Source of the DNA: an uncultured Clostridia bacterium
GTDB taxonomy: Bacteria > Bacillota > Clostridia > Christensenellales > Borkfalkiaceae
Assembly (NCBI GenBank): GCA_934271065.1
Contig: CAKQQQ010000001.1
Location: 248,001-312,000, forward strand
DNA length: 64,000 nucleotides
Direction: 5' to 3'
Shown one piece after another: positions 51,188 through 59,929 of this stretch (its first letter is position 1; the number at the start of each line of letters is the position of its first letter). Position numbers and translations under genes: made by a program. Below the pieces are notes generated by a model. The model saw only the letters and a list, made by a program, of their open reading frames with translations, did not search any database and was not told where the DNA came from.

Positions 51188-52117
51188 ATGGAAAATCAAC
51201 TTAAAAAAGAAATAGAATACAGATATTCCGCCCTACGCAAAAAGGCAACGGCAAAATCGGAGTATTATAAAGCCGTTTTACTTTCGGACGCAGATTACGT
51301 CAGAGCGTTGAACGAACTTAATTCGTATAAATTCGAATTTAGCAAAGCAAAATACGATAACGACGCCGTCGGAGAAAAATTATACTCGGAAAAGATCGCC
51401 GCTTCTAAAGAAAAGTTAAACTCGATCGCAAAAAAACTCGGGGTTGATTCCGACGCGTTGAAACCCGATTACGCCTGCCCTGCTTGTAAAGACAGCGGGT
51501 TTACGCCCGACGGCAATCGTTGCGTTTGTTATAACAAAATTCTTAAAGAAGTCGTTGCCGAGTCTCTCGGAATAAGCGCAAAGCCGTTGCCGAGTTTTTC
51601 GCAATCTGAATTTGAAAATAAGAACGGCTTAGCGAAATTGTACGCCAAAATAAAGGTTTATTGCTCAAAATTCGGCTTAAATTCAAAAAATTTAATCATA
51701 TCCGGTAAAGTAGGCACGGGCAAAACGTTTTTGGCGGGCTGCATCGCGAACGAAATCGAGAAGTCGGGGTTTTCTACCCTGTTTTTAACCGCGAACGAGT
51801 TAAACTCGGTATTTATAAAATACCACACCGCCCCGATTGACGAAAAGTCGTATTATTTAAGGTTACTCGGAGACTGCGATTTACTCATAATCGACGATTT
51901 GGGCAGCGAACCCGTATACAAAAACGTCACGACGGAATATTTATTGATGGTTTTATGCGAAAGGGCAAGCAAAAACGCACCTACCGTTATCACGACTAAT
52001 CTTTCGCAAGACCAACTTTTCGACCGTTATAACGAACGTGTCACTTCCCGTATCAACGATAAAAGACGCGGAGTGTTTTTACAAATTCAGGGCGAAGATT
52101 TGCGTCATATCAAATAA
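51188..52117 (+). CDS. dnaI: DnaC/DnaI-like helicase loader
   Basis: 309 aa AAA+ ATPase that loads DnaB helicase at origins and restart sites. N-terminal part with a Cys cluster YACPACKDSGFTPDGNRCVC (four Cys, probable zinc site, typical of DnaI), Walker A GKVGTGKTFLAGCIA, Walker B LLIIDDLGSEP, sensor TNLSQDQL and Arg finger region RITSRINDKR-like. No Shine-Dalgarno is visible; translation is probably coupled to dnaD. Ends at a strong bidirectional terminator. Confidence 0.93.
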   Translation: MENQLKKEIEYRYSALRKKATAKSEYYKAVLLSDADYVRALNELNSYKFEFSKAKYDNDAVGEKLYSEKIAASKEKLNSIAKKLGVDSDALKPDYACPACKDSGFTPDGNRCVCYNKILKEVVAESLGISAKPLPSFSQSEFENKNGLAKLYAKIKVYCSKFGLNSKNLIISGKVGTGKTFLAGCIANEIEKSGFSTLFLTANELNSVFIKYHTAPIDEKSYYLRLLGDCDLLIIDDLGSEPVYKNVTTEYLLMVLCERASKNAPTVITTNLSQDQLFDRYNERVTSRINDKRRGVFLQIQGEDLRHIK

Positions 52118-52134
52118 AGATATTTTTCAGCATT

Positions 52135-52162
52135 AAAAAAAGGCTCATTCGAGCCTTTTTTT
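52135..52162. terminator. Bidirectional terminator between dnaI and the LysR gene
   Basis: 12 bp perfect stem AAAAAAAGGCTC/GAGCCTTTTTTT with loop ATTC. It gives a T-run on either strand and serves both converging units. Confidence 0.93.
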
Positions 52163-52177
52163 GTTACTTGAATACGT

Positions 52178-53083
52178 TTATTCTTCGTTATATTGATCGT
52201 CGTCGAGTATTTTAATAAATTCCTTGACTGCGAAAGAATGTTCTTCGACTTCGCCCTTAATGACGACGCCCGTCGCGCGAAGCGGCAATGCGGGGCTTAC
52301 GCGTATTTCGTGTAACTCGCCCTTCCCTAACTCGTCAAGGACGTAACGGCGTGGAACGCAAGCGATACCCAACCCGTTTTTCGCCATTTCTATTAAAAGT
52401 TCGATACTGCCGGCTTCGAATTCGGGAACGATTTTAATTCCCATCGTATCGAGAAAATCGTTGATTTCCTTCGTAGTGGAAGTGCTTGAATCGAGTAATA
52501 AAACGGGGTAATTCGGCAAATCGCGTAACGAAAGTTTTTTATCGAACAAATCGCTGTATTTATCGGACGCCACGAATATGTCTTCAATAATGCCCGTCTG
52601 CCCCGTAAGTATGACGTCTTTATCGTAAATCGGTAAATTGACCATACCTATATCGGCTTTGTTGGACTTAATCAGTTCAAGGGTTTCTTTGGTGGTGCTG
52701 TTTTTGAAAATAATATTTACGTTGGGATATAATTCGTGGTATTTTTTTATATAACGCATCAAGAAATGCATCACTACGGTGTCTGCCGCGCTTATGCGTA
52801 TTTGCCCCGTGGCGATGTTTCTGCGTTCTCTGAACCTGTCTTCGGCAGAATCGAGCATTTTAAGCGCCTGTTCGACTATATCGAACATCTGCTTACCGCC
52901 CGTTTCGGTAAGCTCCATACCGCGACTTACCCTGTTGAAAAGTTTTCCGCCGAGTTGCGATTCGAGTTGCTTGACCGCTTGCGAAACGGCGGGTTGAGAA
53001 ATATACAACTCTTCTGCCGCTTTCGTCAGACTGCCGCACTTGGCAACGGTGTAAAACACTCTGTACAAGTCAAGGTCTACCAT
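52178..53083 (-). CDS. LysR family transcriptional regulator
   Basis: 301 aa. N-terminal HTH (YTVAKCGSLTKAAEELYISQPAVSQAVKQLESQLGGKLFNRVSRGMELTETG), then a periplasmic-binding-like effector domain. 12 bp downstream of mnmE with AAAGGAG, so it is translated from the mnmE transcript rather than from a divergent promoter as is usual for LysR genes. Target unknown. Confidence 0.93.
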   Translation of the reverse strand: MVDLDLYRVFYTVAKCGSLTKAAEELYISQPAVSQAVKQLESQLGGKLFNRVSRGMELTETGGKQMFDIVEQALKMLDSAEDRFRERRNIATGQIRISAADTVVMHFLMRYIKKYHELYPNVNIIFKNSTTKETLELIKSNKADIGMVNLPIYDKDVILTGQTGIIEDIFVASDKYSDLFDKKLSLRDLPNYPVLLLDSSTSTTKEINDFLDTMGIKIVPEFEAGSIELLIEMAKNGLGIACVPRRYVLDELGKGELHEIRVSPALPLRATGVVIKGEVEEHSFAVKEFIKILDDDQYNEE

Positions 53084-53095
53084 ATTCGTTCTCCT

Positions 53096-54433
53096 TTATT
53101 TCCCGACGCAAAATTTACTGAAAATCTCGTCGATTATCGCTTCGCTTGCCGTCTCTCCGCTAATTTCGCCGAGCGCATCCCAAGCGTTTTTTATATCGAT
53201 AGCGGACAAATCCGCCGTGTTCGCCGTAAACCCGCATATCGCTTCGCCTATCGCTTTTTCGGCAGATTTAAGCGCGTATAAATGTCTTTCTTCCGTAAGA
53301 TAATCGGCGTTAAGATCAATGTTGCCGTCAAACGCCTTTTCATACAACAATCTTTTTAATTCGTCGATATTTTCTCCCGTTTCGGCAGATACCGTAACGT
53401 CCGCGTCCGTCACGTTCTTATGCGCGATATCCGACTTATTCACGACTATAACGCGTTGACGGTCTTTCGTTTCTTCAATCAGATTTTCGTCTTCTTCGGT
53501 AAATTCAGAAGAACCGTCGATAACGAGCAGACAAACGTCCGCGTCGCGTAAAAACCGCCTCGCCCTGTCTATCCCGACGCTTTCGACTAAGTCGTCGGAG
53601 TCTCTTATTCCGGCGGTATCGGTAAAACAGAATTTTATACCGTTAATATCGATTTCGCCTTCGACGGCGTCTCTTGTAGTGCCTGCGATCGGCGAAACTA
53701 TTGCTTTATCGTAATCGAGCAGTCTGTTAAGCAACGAACTTTTACCGACGTTAGGTCTGCCGACTATCGCCACTTTAACGCCGTGTTTTATCTTTCTGCC
53801 CGCGCCGTATCGCGATATCATCGCGCCGATTTCGTCTTTAACGAAGCGTAGCGTCTCGATAATTTCGTCGTAATTGTCTTCGGTTACTCCTTCTTCGGGA
53901 TAATCTAATCCAGCGTCGATATAAGCAAGTGCGTAAGTCAATTTCGATTGCAACGCGATTATTTTTTCGGTCAGTTTTTCGCGATATAAATAGTATCCGG
54001 CTTTCGCTTCGCCGACGCTTTCGCCGTTAATCATATCGATAAGCCCTTCTGCCGAAGCAAGGCTCATCTTTCCGTTTACGAAAGCCCTTCTCGTAAATTC
54101 GCCCTTCGTCGCCGGCTTTGCGCCGAGTTCGAACGTTCGCTTAAGTATGCCGCGCGTTATCGCTATTCCGCCGTGGCAATGGAATTCGACCATATCTTCG
54201 CCGGTATAACTTTTCGGCGCGCGAAAATACACGCACATTCCGAAATCGTCAAACCCGTCGGCTTGAATATTACCGACGTACATCTTATACGGCTCGAATT
54301 CGCCGACGGGTGTTTTACCGATCGGTTTGAACATCTTTTCGGCGATACCGAGAGAATTATTGCCGCTGATTCTGATTATGGCAACCCCACCTACGCCGGG
54401 CGCGGTCGAAATTGCGCTGATAGCGTTCTGCAT
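53096..54433 (-). CDS. mnmE: tRNA uridine-5-carboxymethylaminomethyl GTPase MnmE
   Basis: 445 aa. N-terminal folate-binding domain (STAPGVGGVAIIRISG), helical domain, inserted G domain (GRPNVGKSSLLNRLL, DTAGIRDS, NKSD), and C-terminal FCVGK with the catalytic Cys. Partners MnmG in tRNA wobble uridine modification; mnmG is not in the window and mnmE is away from the usual oriC-side rnpA-jag-mnmE-mnmG cluster. Confidence 0.96.
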   Translation of the reverse strand: MQNAISAISTAPGVGGVAIIRISGNNSLGIAEKMFKPIGKTPVGEFEPYKMYVGNIQADGFDDFGMCVYFRAPKSYTGEDMVEFHCHGGIAITRGILKRTFELGAKPATKGEFTRRAFVNGKMSLASAEGLIDMINGESVGEAKAGYYLYREKLTEKIIALQSKLTYALAYIDAGLDYPEEGVTEDNYDEIIETLRFVKDEIGAMISRYGAGRKIKHGVKVAIVGRPNVGKSSLLNRLLDYDKAIVSPIAGTTRDAVEGEIDINGIKFCFTDTAGIRDSDDLVESVGIDRARRFLRDADVCLLVIDGSSEFTEEDENLIEETKDRQRVIVVNKSDIAHKNVTDADVTVSAETGENIDELKRLLYEKAFDGNIDLNADYLTEERHLYALKSAEKAIGEAICGFTANTADLSAIDIKNAWDALGEISGETASEAIIDEIFSKFCVGK

Positions 54434-54442
54434 TATAATATA

Positions 54443-55255
54443 TTACCGCTTGTTATCGTCGTCGAAATCCGAGAACGGATCGTCGTTAGACTTTTTGGAA
54501 AATTCCGAGAACGGATCGTCGTCGTTTTTGTTTTTGCTTTTCCCCGTAGGGTTGGCGTTATAAAATCCGCCGTAATATTTGCGTCTTTCGCCGTCGACGT
54601 ACGCGTCGTAATCGACGTATTCGGCGTTACGATTAACGAACAGGAATATTCCCGTAACGAAGAAACTGCTGAGCAAAACGTACCCGAGTACCGAAAACAA
54701 ATTATACTTAAAGACTTTTGACGGAGCGTAAGCTTTGAAAAGATTAGAATACGCCATAAGCGCGAACAAAACGTAAACGATGGTAGCAACCGAACCGATC
54801 ATATCCAGCGAATTGAGTAAAAAATTATTTCTGTTAAACGACTCTGCAGTCAACGCCGTTTTGTCGACTATCAAAGTTTTAAGCGGCTGTATCGCGAAAC
54901 ATAAATCGATAACGAGAGACAACGAAGTATATATCGCGCAAAATACCAACGCGACTATCCAGTAATTTTTCGATTTGGCAACGTATTTACTCTTTGGCTG
55001 TAATTTGCCTATTAAGGCAAAGGAAGCGAACGGAATAAAAGCAAGATACGCTTGTTTTTCGCCGCGTTTTTTTGCCATTTTATAGAGAGATACGCCCCTG
55101 AGAACGTAAAACGCGATATAAAAAGCCAACTGCCTTAAAAGCATTAAGCCCAAAAAGAGAAGATAGCCGTATGCGGTCAGACGTATATCGCCGGACCCCG
55201 CGCTGTTCAGACCTTCGGCAAAAACCGCTATTGAATATAAATAATCGTATATCAT
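54443..55255 (-). CDS. Polytopic membrane protein with acidic repeat tail, function unknown
   Basis: 270 aa. About five hydrophobic segments (20-45, 65-85, 97-118, 145-168, 180-205) and a soluble C-terminal tail from about residue 215: two copies of a unit DDPFSEFSKK / NDDPFSDFDDD, ending DDDNKR. The membrane part contains YKMAKKRGEKQAYLAFIPFASFALIGKL, reminiscent of membrane proteins with unknown role in Clostridia. It lies between proS and mnmE. No recognised family. Confidence 0.75.
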   Translation of the reverse strand: MIYDYLYSIAVFAEGLNSAGSGDIRLTAYGYLLFLGLMLLRQLAFYIAFYVLRGVSLYKMAKKRGEKQAYLAFIPFASFALIGKLQPKSKYVAKSKNYWIVALVFCAIYTSLSLVIDLCFAIQPLKTLIVDKTALTAESFNRNNFLLNSLDMIGSVATIVYVLFALMAYSNLFKAYAPSKVFKYNLFSVLGYVLLSSFFVTGIFLFVNRNAEYVDYDAYVDGERRKYYGGFYNANPTGKSKNKNDDDPFSEFSKKSNDDPFSDFDDDNKR

Positions 55256-55260
55256 ACCAA

Positions 55261-56991
55261 TTACGCCTTATATTGATTAAGAAGTTCTTTGACTTTTCCG
55301 CAGATAAATTCGGCAGCGTTTGCGACGGGCGCTTCGCCCTTGAACGACTTGTCTCTGTAAGAGATTTCAACCACGGAATTTTCGCACGTTTTTTTGCTTA
55401 CGACCGCTCTTACCGGTATACCGAACAGATCCGCGTCGGCAAACATAAACCCTGCCCTTACGGGTCTGTCGTCGTACAATACTTCCACGCCGTTATTTTG
55501 TAAATCTTCGTAAAGTTTATCCGCAACGCCCTTAACATCGGAATCGTCCGATTGCAAACAACAAATTTCAACTTGCCACGGCGCGATGCTAATCGGCCAT
55601 ATAGGACCGAATTTATCGTGCTGTTCTTCGCAGATAGTCGCCGCAAGTCTGCCGACGCCTATGCCGTAACAGCCCATAATCGGGTATTTTCTTTCGCCGT
55701 CGCTGTCGACGTACGTCATATTCATCGACTTGGTATATTTTTGACCGAGTTGGAATATGTTTCCTATTTCCACGCCTTTTTTAAGCGTAATCGTAGGCTT
55801 TCCGCAACAAGGACAAACTCCGCCGTCGTACGCTTTTGCAACTTCCGCAAAGTCTACTTTGCCCACGTCCCTTTGAATATTCATACCGGTATAATGATAA
55901 CCGTCTTCGTTCGCGCCGCAAACGAAATCGTCAATACCCATAAGCGACTTATCGTACACCGTTTTCGCTTTACCGTTAAACCCTACAGGACCGATAAAGC
56001 CCGCAATTATGCCGCTTTCGGCCGAAACGTCGGTTGCGGGATGAACTTCCTTTTTCAGATAGTTGCGAAGTTTGGTTTCGTTCACTTCGAGATCGCCCCT
56101 GATAAATACGACGACGTATTCGTCGTTTTCGTTTATCTGATAGACCACCGCTTTACACGTTTTAACAGGCTCGACGCCGAGTTTGCGGGTAAGCCCTTCG
56201 ATCGTCTTTACGTTGGGCGTGGATACTTTAACGAGCGGTTTAACTTCGCTTTCGACGTTATGCGTAATACATTCCGCGACTTCTACGTTCGCCTTATATC
56301 CGCAACCTTCGTCGGTACAAATGGCAAGCGTGTCTTCGCCGACGTCGGTCAATAACATAAACTCGTGAGAAACGCTACCGCCCATCATACCGCTGTCGCT
56401 TTTAACCGCAATAAAGTTCTTCGCTCCGCAACGGCGGAAAATGCGGTTATACGCTTCGAGACAACGATCGTAATACGCTTCGAGATCTTTTTGCGAAGTA
56501 TGGAACGAGTACGCGTCTTTCATAGTAAACTCTCTTACCCTGATAAGACCGCCTCTCGCTCTCGGCTCGTCGCGAAATTTAGTCTGAATCTGATATATCA
56601 TAAACGGGAAATCGGTATAAGACTGCGCCGTATCGCGCGCAAGTTGCACCGCCGCTTCTTCGTGCGTCATACCGAGCACCATTTTATTGTTGTTTCTGTC
56701 CGTAAATCTTGCCAACTCGCTTCCGATACTCGAATATCTGCCCGACTCTTCCCAAAGCGACGCAGGCATAACGACGGGGAATAACACTTCCTGCCCGCCG
56801 ATTCTGTCCATTTCTTCTCTTATTATCGTCTCGATTTTTTTCGTTATTCTTTTCGTGGGCGCAAACAGCGAATATATACCGTTCGCGACGTATTTCATAT
56901 AACCGCCTTTCATCATAAGCGCGTGGCTGGCGATCTGACAATCTTTCGGCGTTTCTTTATATCTTACGCCGAGCAATTCTCTTACTAACAT
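55261..56991 (-). CDS. proS: Prolyl-tRNA synthetase
   Basis: Class II aminoacyl-tRNA synthetase, bacterial type with the YbaK-like editing insertion. Motif 1 around ANGIYSLFAPTKRI, motif 2 TKFRDEPRARGGLIRVREFTMKDAYSFH, motif 3 GCYGIGVGRLAATICEEQHD. 576 aa, normal. Anticodon-binding domain in the last 100 residues (VLYDDRPVRAGFMFADADLFGIP). Confidence 0.97.
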   Translation of the reverse strand: MLVRELLGVRYKETPKDCQIASHALMMKGGYMKYVANGIYSLFAPTKRITKKIETIIREEMDRIGGQEVLFPVVMPASLWEESGRYSSIGSELARFTDRNNNKMVLGMTHEEAAVQLARDTAQSYTDFPFMIYQIQTKFRDEPRARGGLIRVREFTMKDAYSFHTSQKDLEAYYDRCLEAYNRIFRRCGAKNFIAVKSDSGMMGGSVSHEFMLLTDVGEDTLAICTDEGCGYKANVEVAECITHNVESEVKPLVKVSTPNVKTIEGLTRKLGVEPVKTCKAVVYQINENDEYVVVFIRGDLEVNETKLRNYLKKEVHPATDVSAESGIIAGFIGPVGFNGKAKTVYDKSLMGIDDFVCGANEDGYHYTGMNIQRDVGKVDFAEVAKAYDGGVCPCCGKPTITLKKGVEIGNIFQLGQKYTKSMNMTYVDSDGERKYPIMGCYGIGVGRLAATICEEQHDKFGPIWPISIAPWQVEICCLQSDDSDVKGVADKLYEDLQNNGVEVLYDDRPVRAGFMFADADLFGIPVRAVVSKKTCENSVVEISYRDKSFKGEAPVANAAEFICGKVKELLNQYKA

Positions 56992-57029
56992 ATTACAGTT
57001 TTATACTCTCCCGTATAAGTTCTGCTTAT

Positions 57030-57058
57030 ATTTTACTATAAAACCTTACTTTTGTAAA
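57030..57058 (-). promoter_or_regulatory. Promoter of proS
   Basis: Minus strand: TTTACA (57053-57058), 17 bp, TAAAAT (57030-57035), giving a leader of about 32 nt. The leader holds an inverted repeat TTATAC/GTATAA around GGGAGA; that GGGAGA is 15 nt from the ATG, far for a Shine-Dalgarno. Confidence 0.5.
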
Positions 57059-57098
57059 GTAATAACGCCAAATTTAAGCAATAAATCAAGTATTTTTA

Positions 57099-57129
57099 TT
57101 AAAAAAACGCCCGACGAAAGCCGAGCGTT
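57099..57129 (-). terminator. Terminator after the esterase gene
   Basis: 10 bp stem as minus-strand RNA (57106-57115 with 57120-57129, two G-U pairs), four-base loop, followed by seven T (57099-57105). Confidence 0.85.
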
Positions 57130-57147
57130 GTTCGCTTCATTGCGAGA

Positions 57148-57990
57148 TTAAATTTTAATTCCGTTTTCTTTAAGCCATTCAAGAGATAAATCTACCCAGG
57201 ACGAAACGGACGGCGTAGCGGAGTCGAGCATAGAAGCGTCCTTGTAAACGCAGACGTTCGCAAGCGATAATCCGTGTTGCCCGCTTCCCCAGATATGTAA
57301 AGAAAACGGTACGCCGACGGATTCGTAAGCGGTTGCCGCAAGTAACGCGTTTCTGCAAGGAACGGCTTCGTCGGTATAAGTCGACCAGATAAACGCAGGA
57401 GACGATTTCTCGTTTACGAGCGCGGTAATATCCAATTTTTTCTGTAATTTTTTATTTTCTTCGCCGCAGAGATTGAAAAACGAACCCATATGCGTCCTGC
57501 CCGAACTCGTAATTACGGGATAAGCAAGAATAATCGCGTTTGGCTTCGCGTTGATTCGCGAACGGAATATTTTATTCGCCGACCTATCGTCCCAGATAGA
57601 GCCGAGCATTGCGCAAAGATGCCCGCCCGCGGAAAAACCGACCGCGGCAACCATATCGGGGTTGCAGTTAAGTTCTGCGGCGTTAAGGCGGATATAATTC
57701 ATAGCCATTATCGCTTCCGCGAGTTGATACGGGTGTCTGACGGGCGCGCAGGAATAACGAAGCACGAACGAGTTAAAGTTATTAGCCAGATATTCAAGCG
57801 CGACGGGCTCGGCTTCTCTGTCGCTCGTCATACCGTATCCGCCACCGGGAATTACGAGCATAGCGGGATGTTTTCTGTCCGCGTCGATCGCGCGCGAGTT
57901 GTCCACAACGTACGCATATAAATAACCTTGTCCGTTTTCCGGTCTTTTTACCCCGAAATAATCGTATAAATCAATTTTTTGAAAAATCAT
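57148..57990 (-). CDS. Alpha/beta hydrolase, acetyl-esterase/BD-FAE-like
   Basis: 280 aa, cytosolic. Oxyanion region VIPGGGYGMTSDREAEP, nucleophile elbow VGFSAGGHLCAM (Ser), Asp in STYTDEAVP and His in WGSGQHGLSLA: a complete triad of the esterase/lipase (Aes-like) family seen in xylan and acyl-sugar esterases. The ATG at 57990 has AAGGAG nine bases before it; the longer reading to 58041 lacks one. Single-gene unit with its own terminator. Likely a carbohydrate acyl esterase; substrate not known. Confidence 0.88.
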   Translation of the reverse strand: MIFQKIDLYDYFGVKRPENGQGYLYAYVVDNSRAIDADRKHPAMLVIPGGGYGMTSDREAEPVALEYLANNFNSFVLRYSCAPVRHPYQLAEAIMAMNYIRLNAAELNCNPDMVAAVGFSAGGHLCAMLGSIWDDRSANKIFRSRINAKPNAIILAYPVITSSGRTHMGSFFNLCGEENKKLQKKLDITALVNEKSSPAFIWSTYTDEAVPCRNALLAATAYESVGVPFSLHIWGSGQHGLSLANVCVYKDASMLDSATPSVSSWVDLSLEWLKENGIKI

Positions 57991-58094
57991 AATTGAATTC
58001 TCCTTACGGCAAATTATACGACTAATTGCCGTAAATGTCAATTATCGTCAAACCAAATCCAATAAAATATATTTCTTTTTCATACCCGACAAAC

Positions 58095-58123
58095 TTGCAA
58101 AAGATTTTACAATTTGATATAAT
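58095..58123 (+). promoter_or_regulatory. Promoter of the DUF1846 gene
   Basis: TTGCAA (58095-58100), 17 bp, TATAAT (58118-58123); +1 about 58130, leader about 69 nt with AAAGGAG at 58184-58189. Confidence 0.7.
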
Positions 58124-58198
58124 AGCCGAGTAGGGATTCCATTCGTTATCACTAATGTTAAAGATTACGTCGGCGGCTTTACAAAGGAGAAAATCGTA

Positions 58199-59683
58199 AT
58201 GAGAAAAATCGGTTTCGACAGCGAAAAATACTTAAATCTTCAATCGGAAAAAATACTCGAACGAATCGACGAATTCGGCGGTAAACTGTATATAGAATTC
58301 GGCGGTAAACTTTTCGACGATTTTCATGCGTCGAGAGTTTTACCGGGATTTGCGCCCGATAATAAAATCAAAATGCTCTGCAAACTTAAAGACAGAGCCG
58401 AAATCGTTATAGTAATTAACAGTAACGATATTGCGAAAAACAAAGTCAGGGCGGATCTCGGCATAACCTACGATCAGGACGTCATCAGACTTATAGACGT
58501 TTTCCGCAGTTACGGATTATACGTTTCAAGCGTCGTTCTCGCGCAGTTTACCGAAGAAAACGATTCGGCAAAGGCGTTTGAAGAAAAGCTTAAAAACGAA
58601 AACGTCAACGTATATCATCACTACACCATAAAGGGTTACCCGAATAATATTCCGCTTATCGTAAGCGACGAAGGGTACGGAAAAAACGAATATATAGAGA
58701 CGTCGAGAGATCTCGTAATAATTACCGCGCCCGGTCCGGGTTCGGGTAAAATGGCGACGTGCCTTTCCCAACTCTATCACGAACATAAACGCGGAAATAA
58801 AGTCGGCTACGCAAAATACGAAACCTTCCCTATCTGGAATCTTCCGCTTAACCATATGGTCAACCTTGCATACGAAGCCGCCACCGCCGACCTTAACGAC
58901 GTGAATATGATCGATCCGTGGCATTTGTCGGCTTACGGCAAGCAGGCGGTAAACTATAATCGCGACGTTGAAATATTTCCCGTTCTGAATACTATTTTCG
59001 AACAGATAATGGGCAAATCCCCCTATAAATCGCCGACGGATATGGGCGTTAATATGGCGGGCTACGCCATTTGCGACGATTCCGTTTGCGTAGAAGCGTC
59101 GAAACAGGAAATAATCAGACGATATTTCAAAGCGCTTGCAGACGAAAGAAGAAACGGGCTTGAACCGAGCGAGTCGGCAAAAATCGATATGATAATGAAA
59201 GGTAACGGCATATCGGTAAACGACAGAAAAGTTTACGTTGCCGCCAACAGAGTGTCGGACGAAAAGGGTTGTCCCGCCGCGGCGATAGAACTCGAAGACG
59301 GAACTATCGTTACGGGCAAAACGAACGATTTGTTCGGTTGTTCATCAAGTATGATACTCAACGCCCTTAAACATATCGCAGGCATAGATAAAGAAGTCGA
59401 TTTAATAAGTAAAAATTCGATTATTCCTATACAAGACCTTAAAATCAAGTATCTCGGCAGCAAAAATCCGAGATTGCACATAGACGAAATGCTGATCGCG
59501 CTCTCGTCGTCGGCAGAACACGACGAAAACGCCAAAAAGGCGATAAACGAGTTACCGAAACTTCGTAATTGCGAAGTTCACACCACGGTTCTTCTTGCGC
59601 ATAACGACGTAAAATTTTATCGTAAACTCGGCATCAATCTTACTTCCAACCCGATTTTCAAAGATAAAAATCAAGCCCATTGA
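58199..59683 (+). CDS. DUF1846 (UPF0371) family protein
   Basis: 494 aa cytosolic protein. Starts MRKIGFDSEKYLNLQSEKIL, contains APGPGSGKMATCLSQLYHEHKRG (a P-loop-like stretch), NLPLNHMVNLAYEAATADLNDVNMIDPWHL and NYNRDVEIFPVL, the recognisable core of the family, and ends LTSNPIFKDKNQAH. The family is widespread in Firmicutes and has no established enzymatic role. Own promoter and terminator. Confidence 0.93.
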   Translation: MRKIGFDSEKYLNLQSEKILERIDEFGGKLYIEFGGKLFDDFHASRVLPGFAPDNKIKMLCKLKDRAEIVIVINSNDIAKNKVRADLGITYDQDVIRLIDVFRSYGLYVSSVVLAQFTEENDSAKAFEEKLKNENVNVYHHYTIKGYPNNIPLIVSDEGYGKNEYIETSRDLVIITAPGPGSGKMATCLSQLYHEHKRGNKVGYAKYETFPIWNLPLNHMVNLAYEAATADLNDVNMIDPWHLSAYGKQAVNYNRDVEIFPVLNTIFEQIMGKSPYKSPTDMGVNMAGYAICDDSVCVEASKQEIIRRYFKALADERRNGLEPSESAKIDMIMKGNGISVNDRKVYVAANRVSDEKGCPAAAIELEDGTIVTGKTNDLFGCSSSMILNALKHIAGIDKEVDLISKNSIIPIQDLKIKYLGSKNPRLHIDEMLIALSSSAEHDENAKKAINELPKLRNCEVHTTVLLAHNDVKFYRKLGINLTSNPIFKDKNQAH

Positions 59684-59707
59684 TTTACACGATTTATCTT
59701 GTATAAA

Positions 59708-59744
59708 CAACCGCCCGACCGCAGATTTTGCGGTCGGGCGGTTG
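59708..59744. terminator. Terminator between the DUF1846 gene and the feo operon
   Basis: 16 bp perfect stem (59708-59723 with 59729-59744; core CCGCCCGACCGCA), five-base loop. T-runs on both sides are short (TTTATTT to the right, TTTATAC to the left). It closes both convergent units. Confidence 0.8.
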
Positions 59745-59746
59745 AT

Positions 59747-59908
59747 TTATTTAATGCGTTCGCATTTTTTATCCGTCTTACAACAATCGCAACACGAGCA
59801 ATCGCCGCAAGAACATTTACCTTTCTTTTTTCTGATGAACGCCGCTATCGCAACGCCGAAAACTATCGCTACGCACGCAATTATCAGAATTATATCCAAC
59901 GGTTTCAT
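59747..59908 (-). CDS. FeoB-associated Cys-rich membrane protein
   Basis: Only 53 aa, read by hand: MKPLDIILIIACVAIVFGVA, then a membrane helix to residue 25, RKKKGK, and a Cys-rich tail KCSCGDCSCCDCC (seven Cys in 12 residues). This is the FeoB_associated family, typically encoded directly after feoB in Clostridia and thought to act with the iron transporter. AAAGGAG precedes the ATG. 21 bp downstream of feoB. Confidence 0.9.
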   Translation of the reverse strand: MKPLDIILIIACVAIVFGVAIAAFIRKKKGKCSCGDCSCCDCCKTDKKCERIK

Positions 59909-59929
59909 AACTACACTCCTTTATACGTT

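Noticed and set aside
55552..56355. 267-aa frame antisense to proS
   Set aside because: Arg/Phe/Val-rich shadow of a well-supported gene, without a ribosome binding site or domain.
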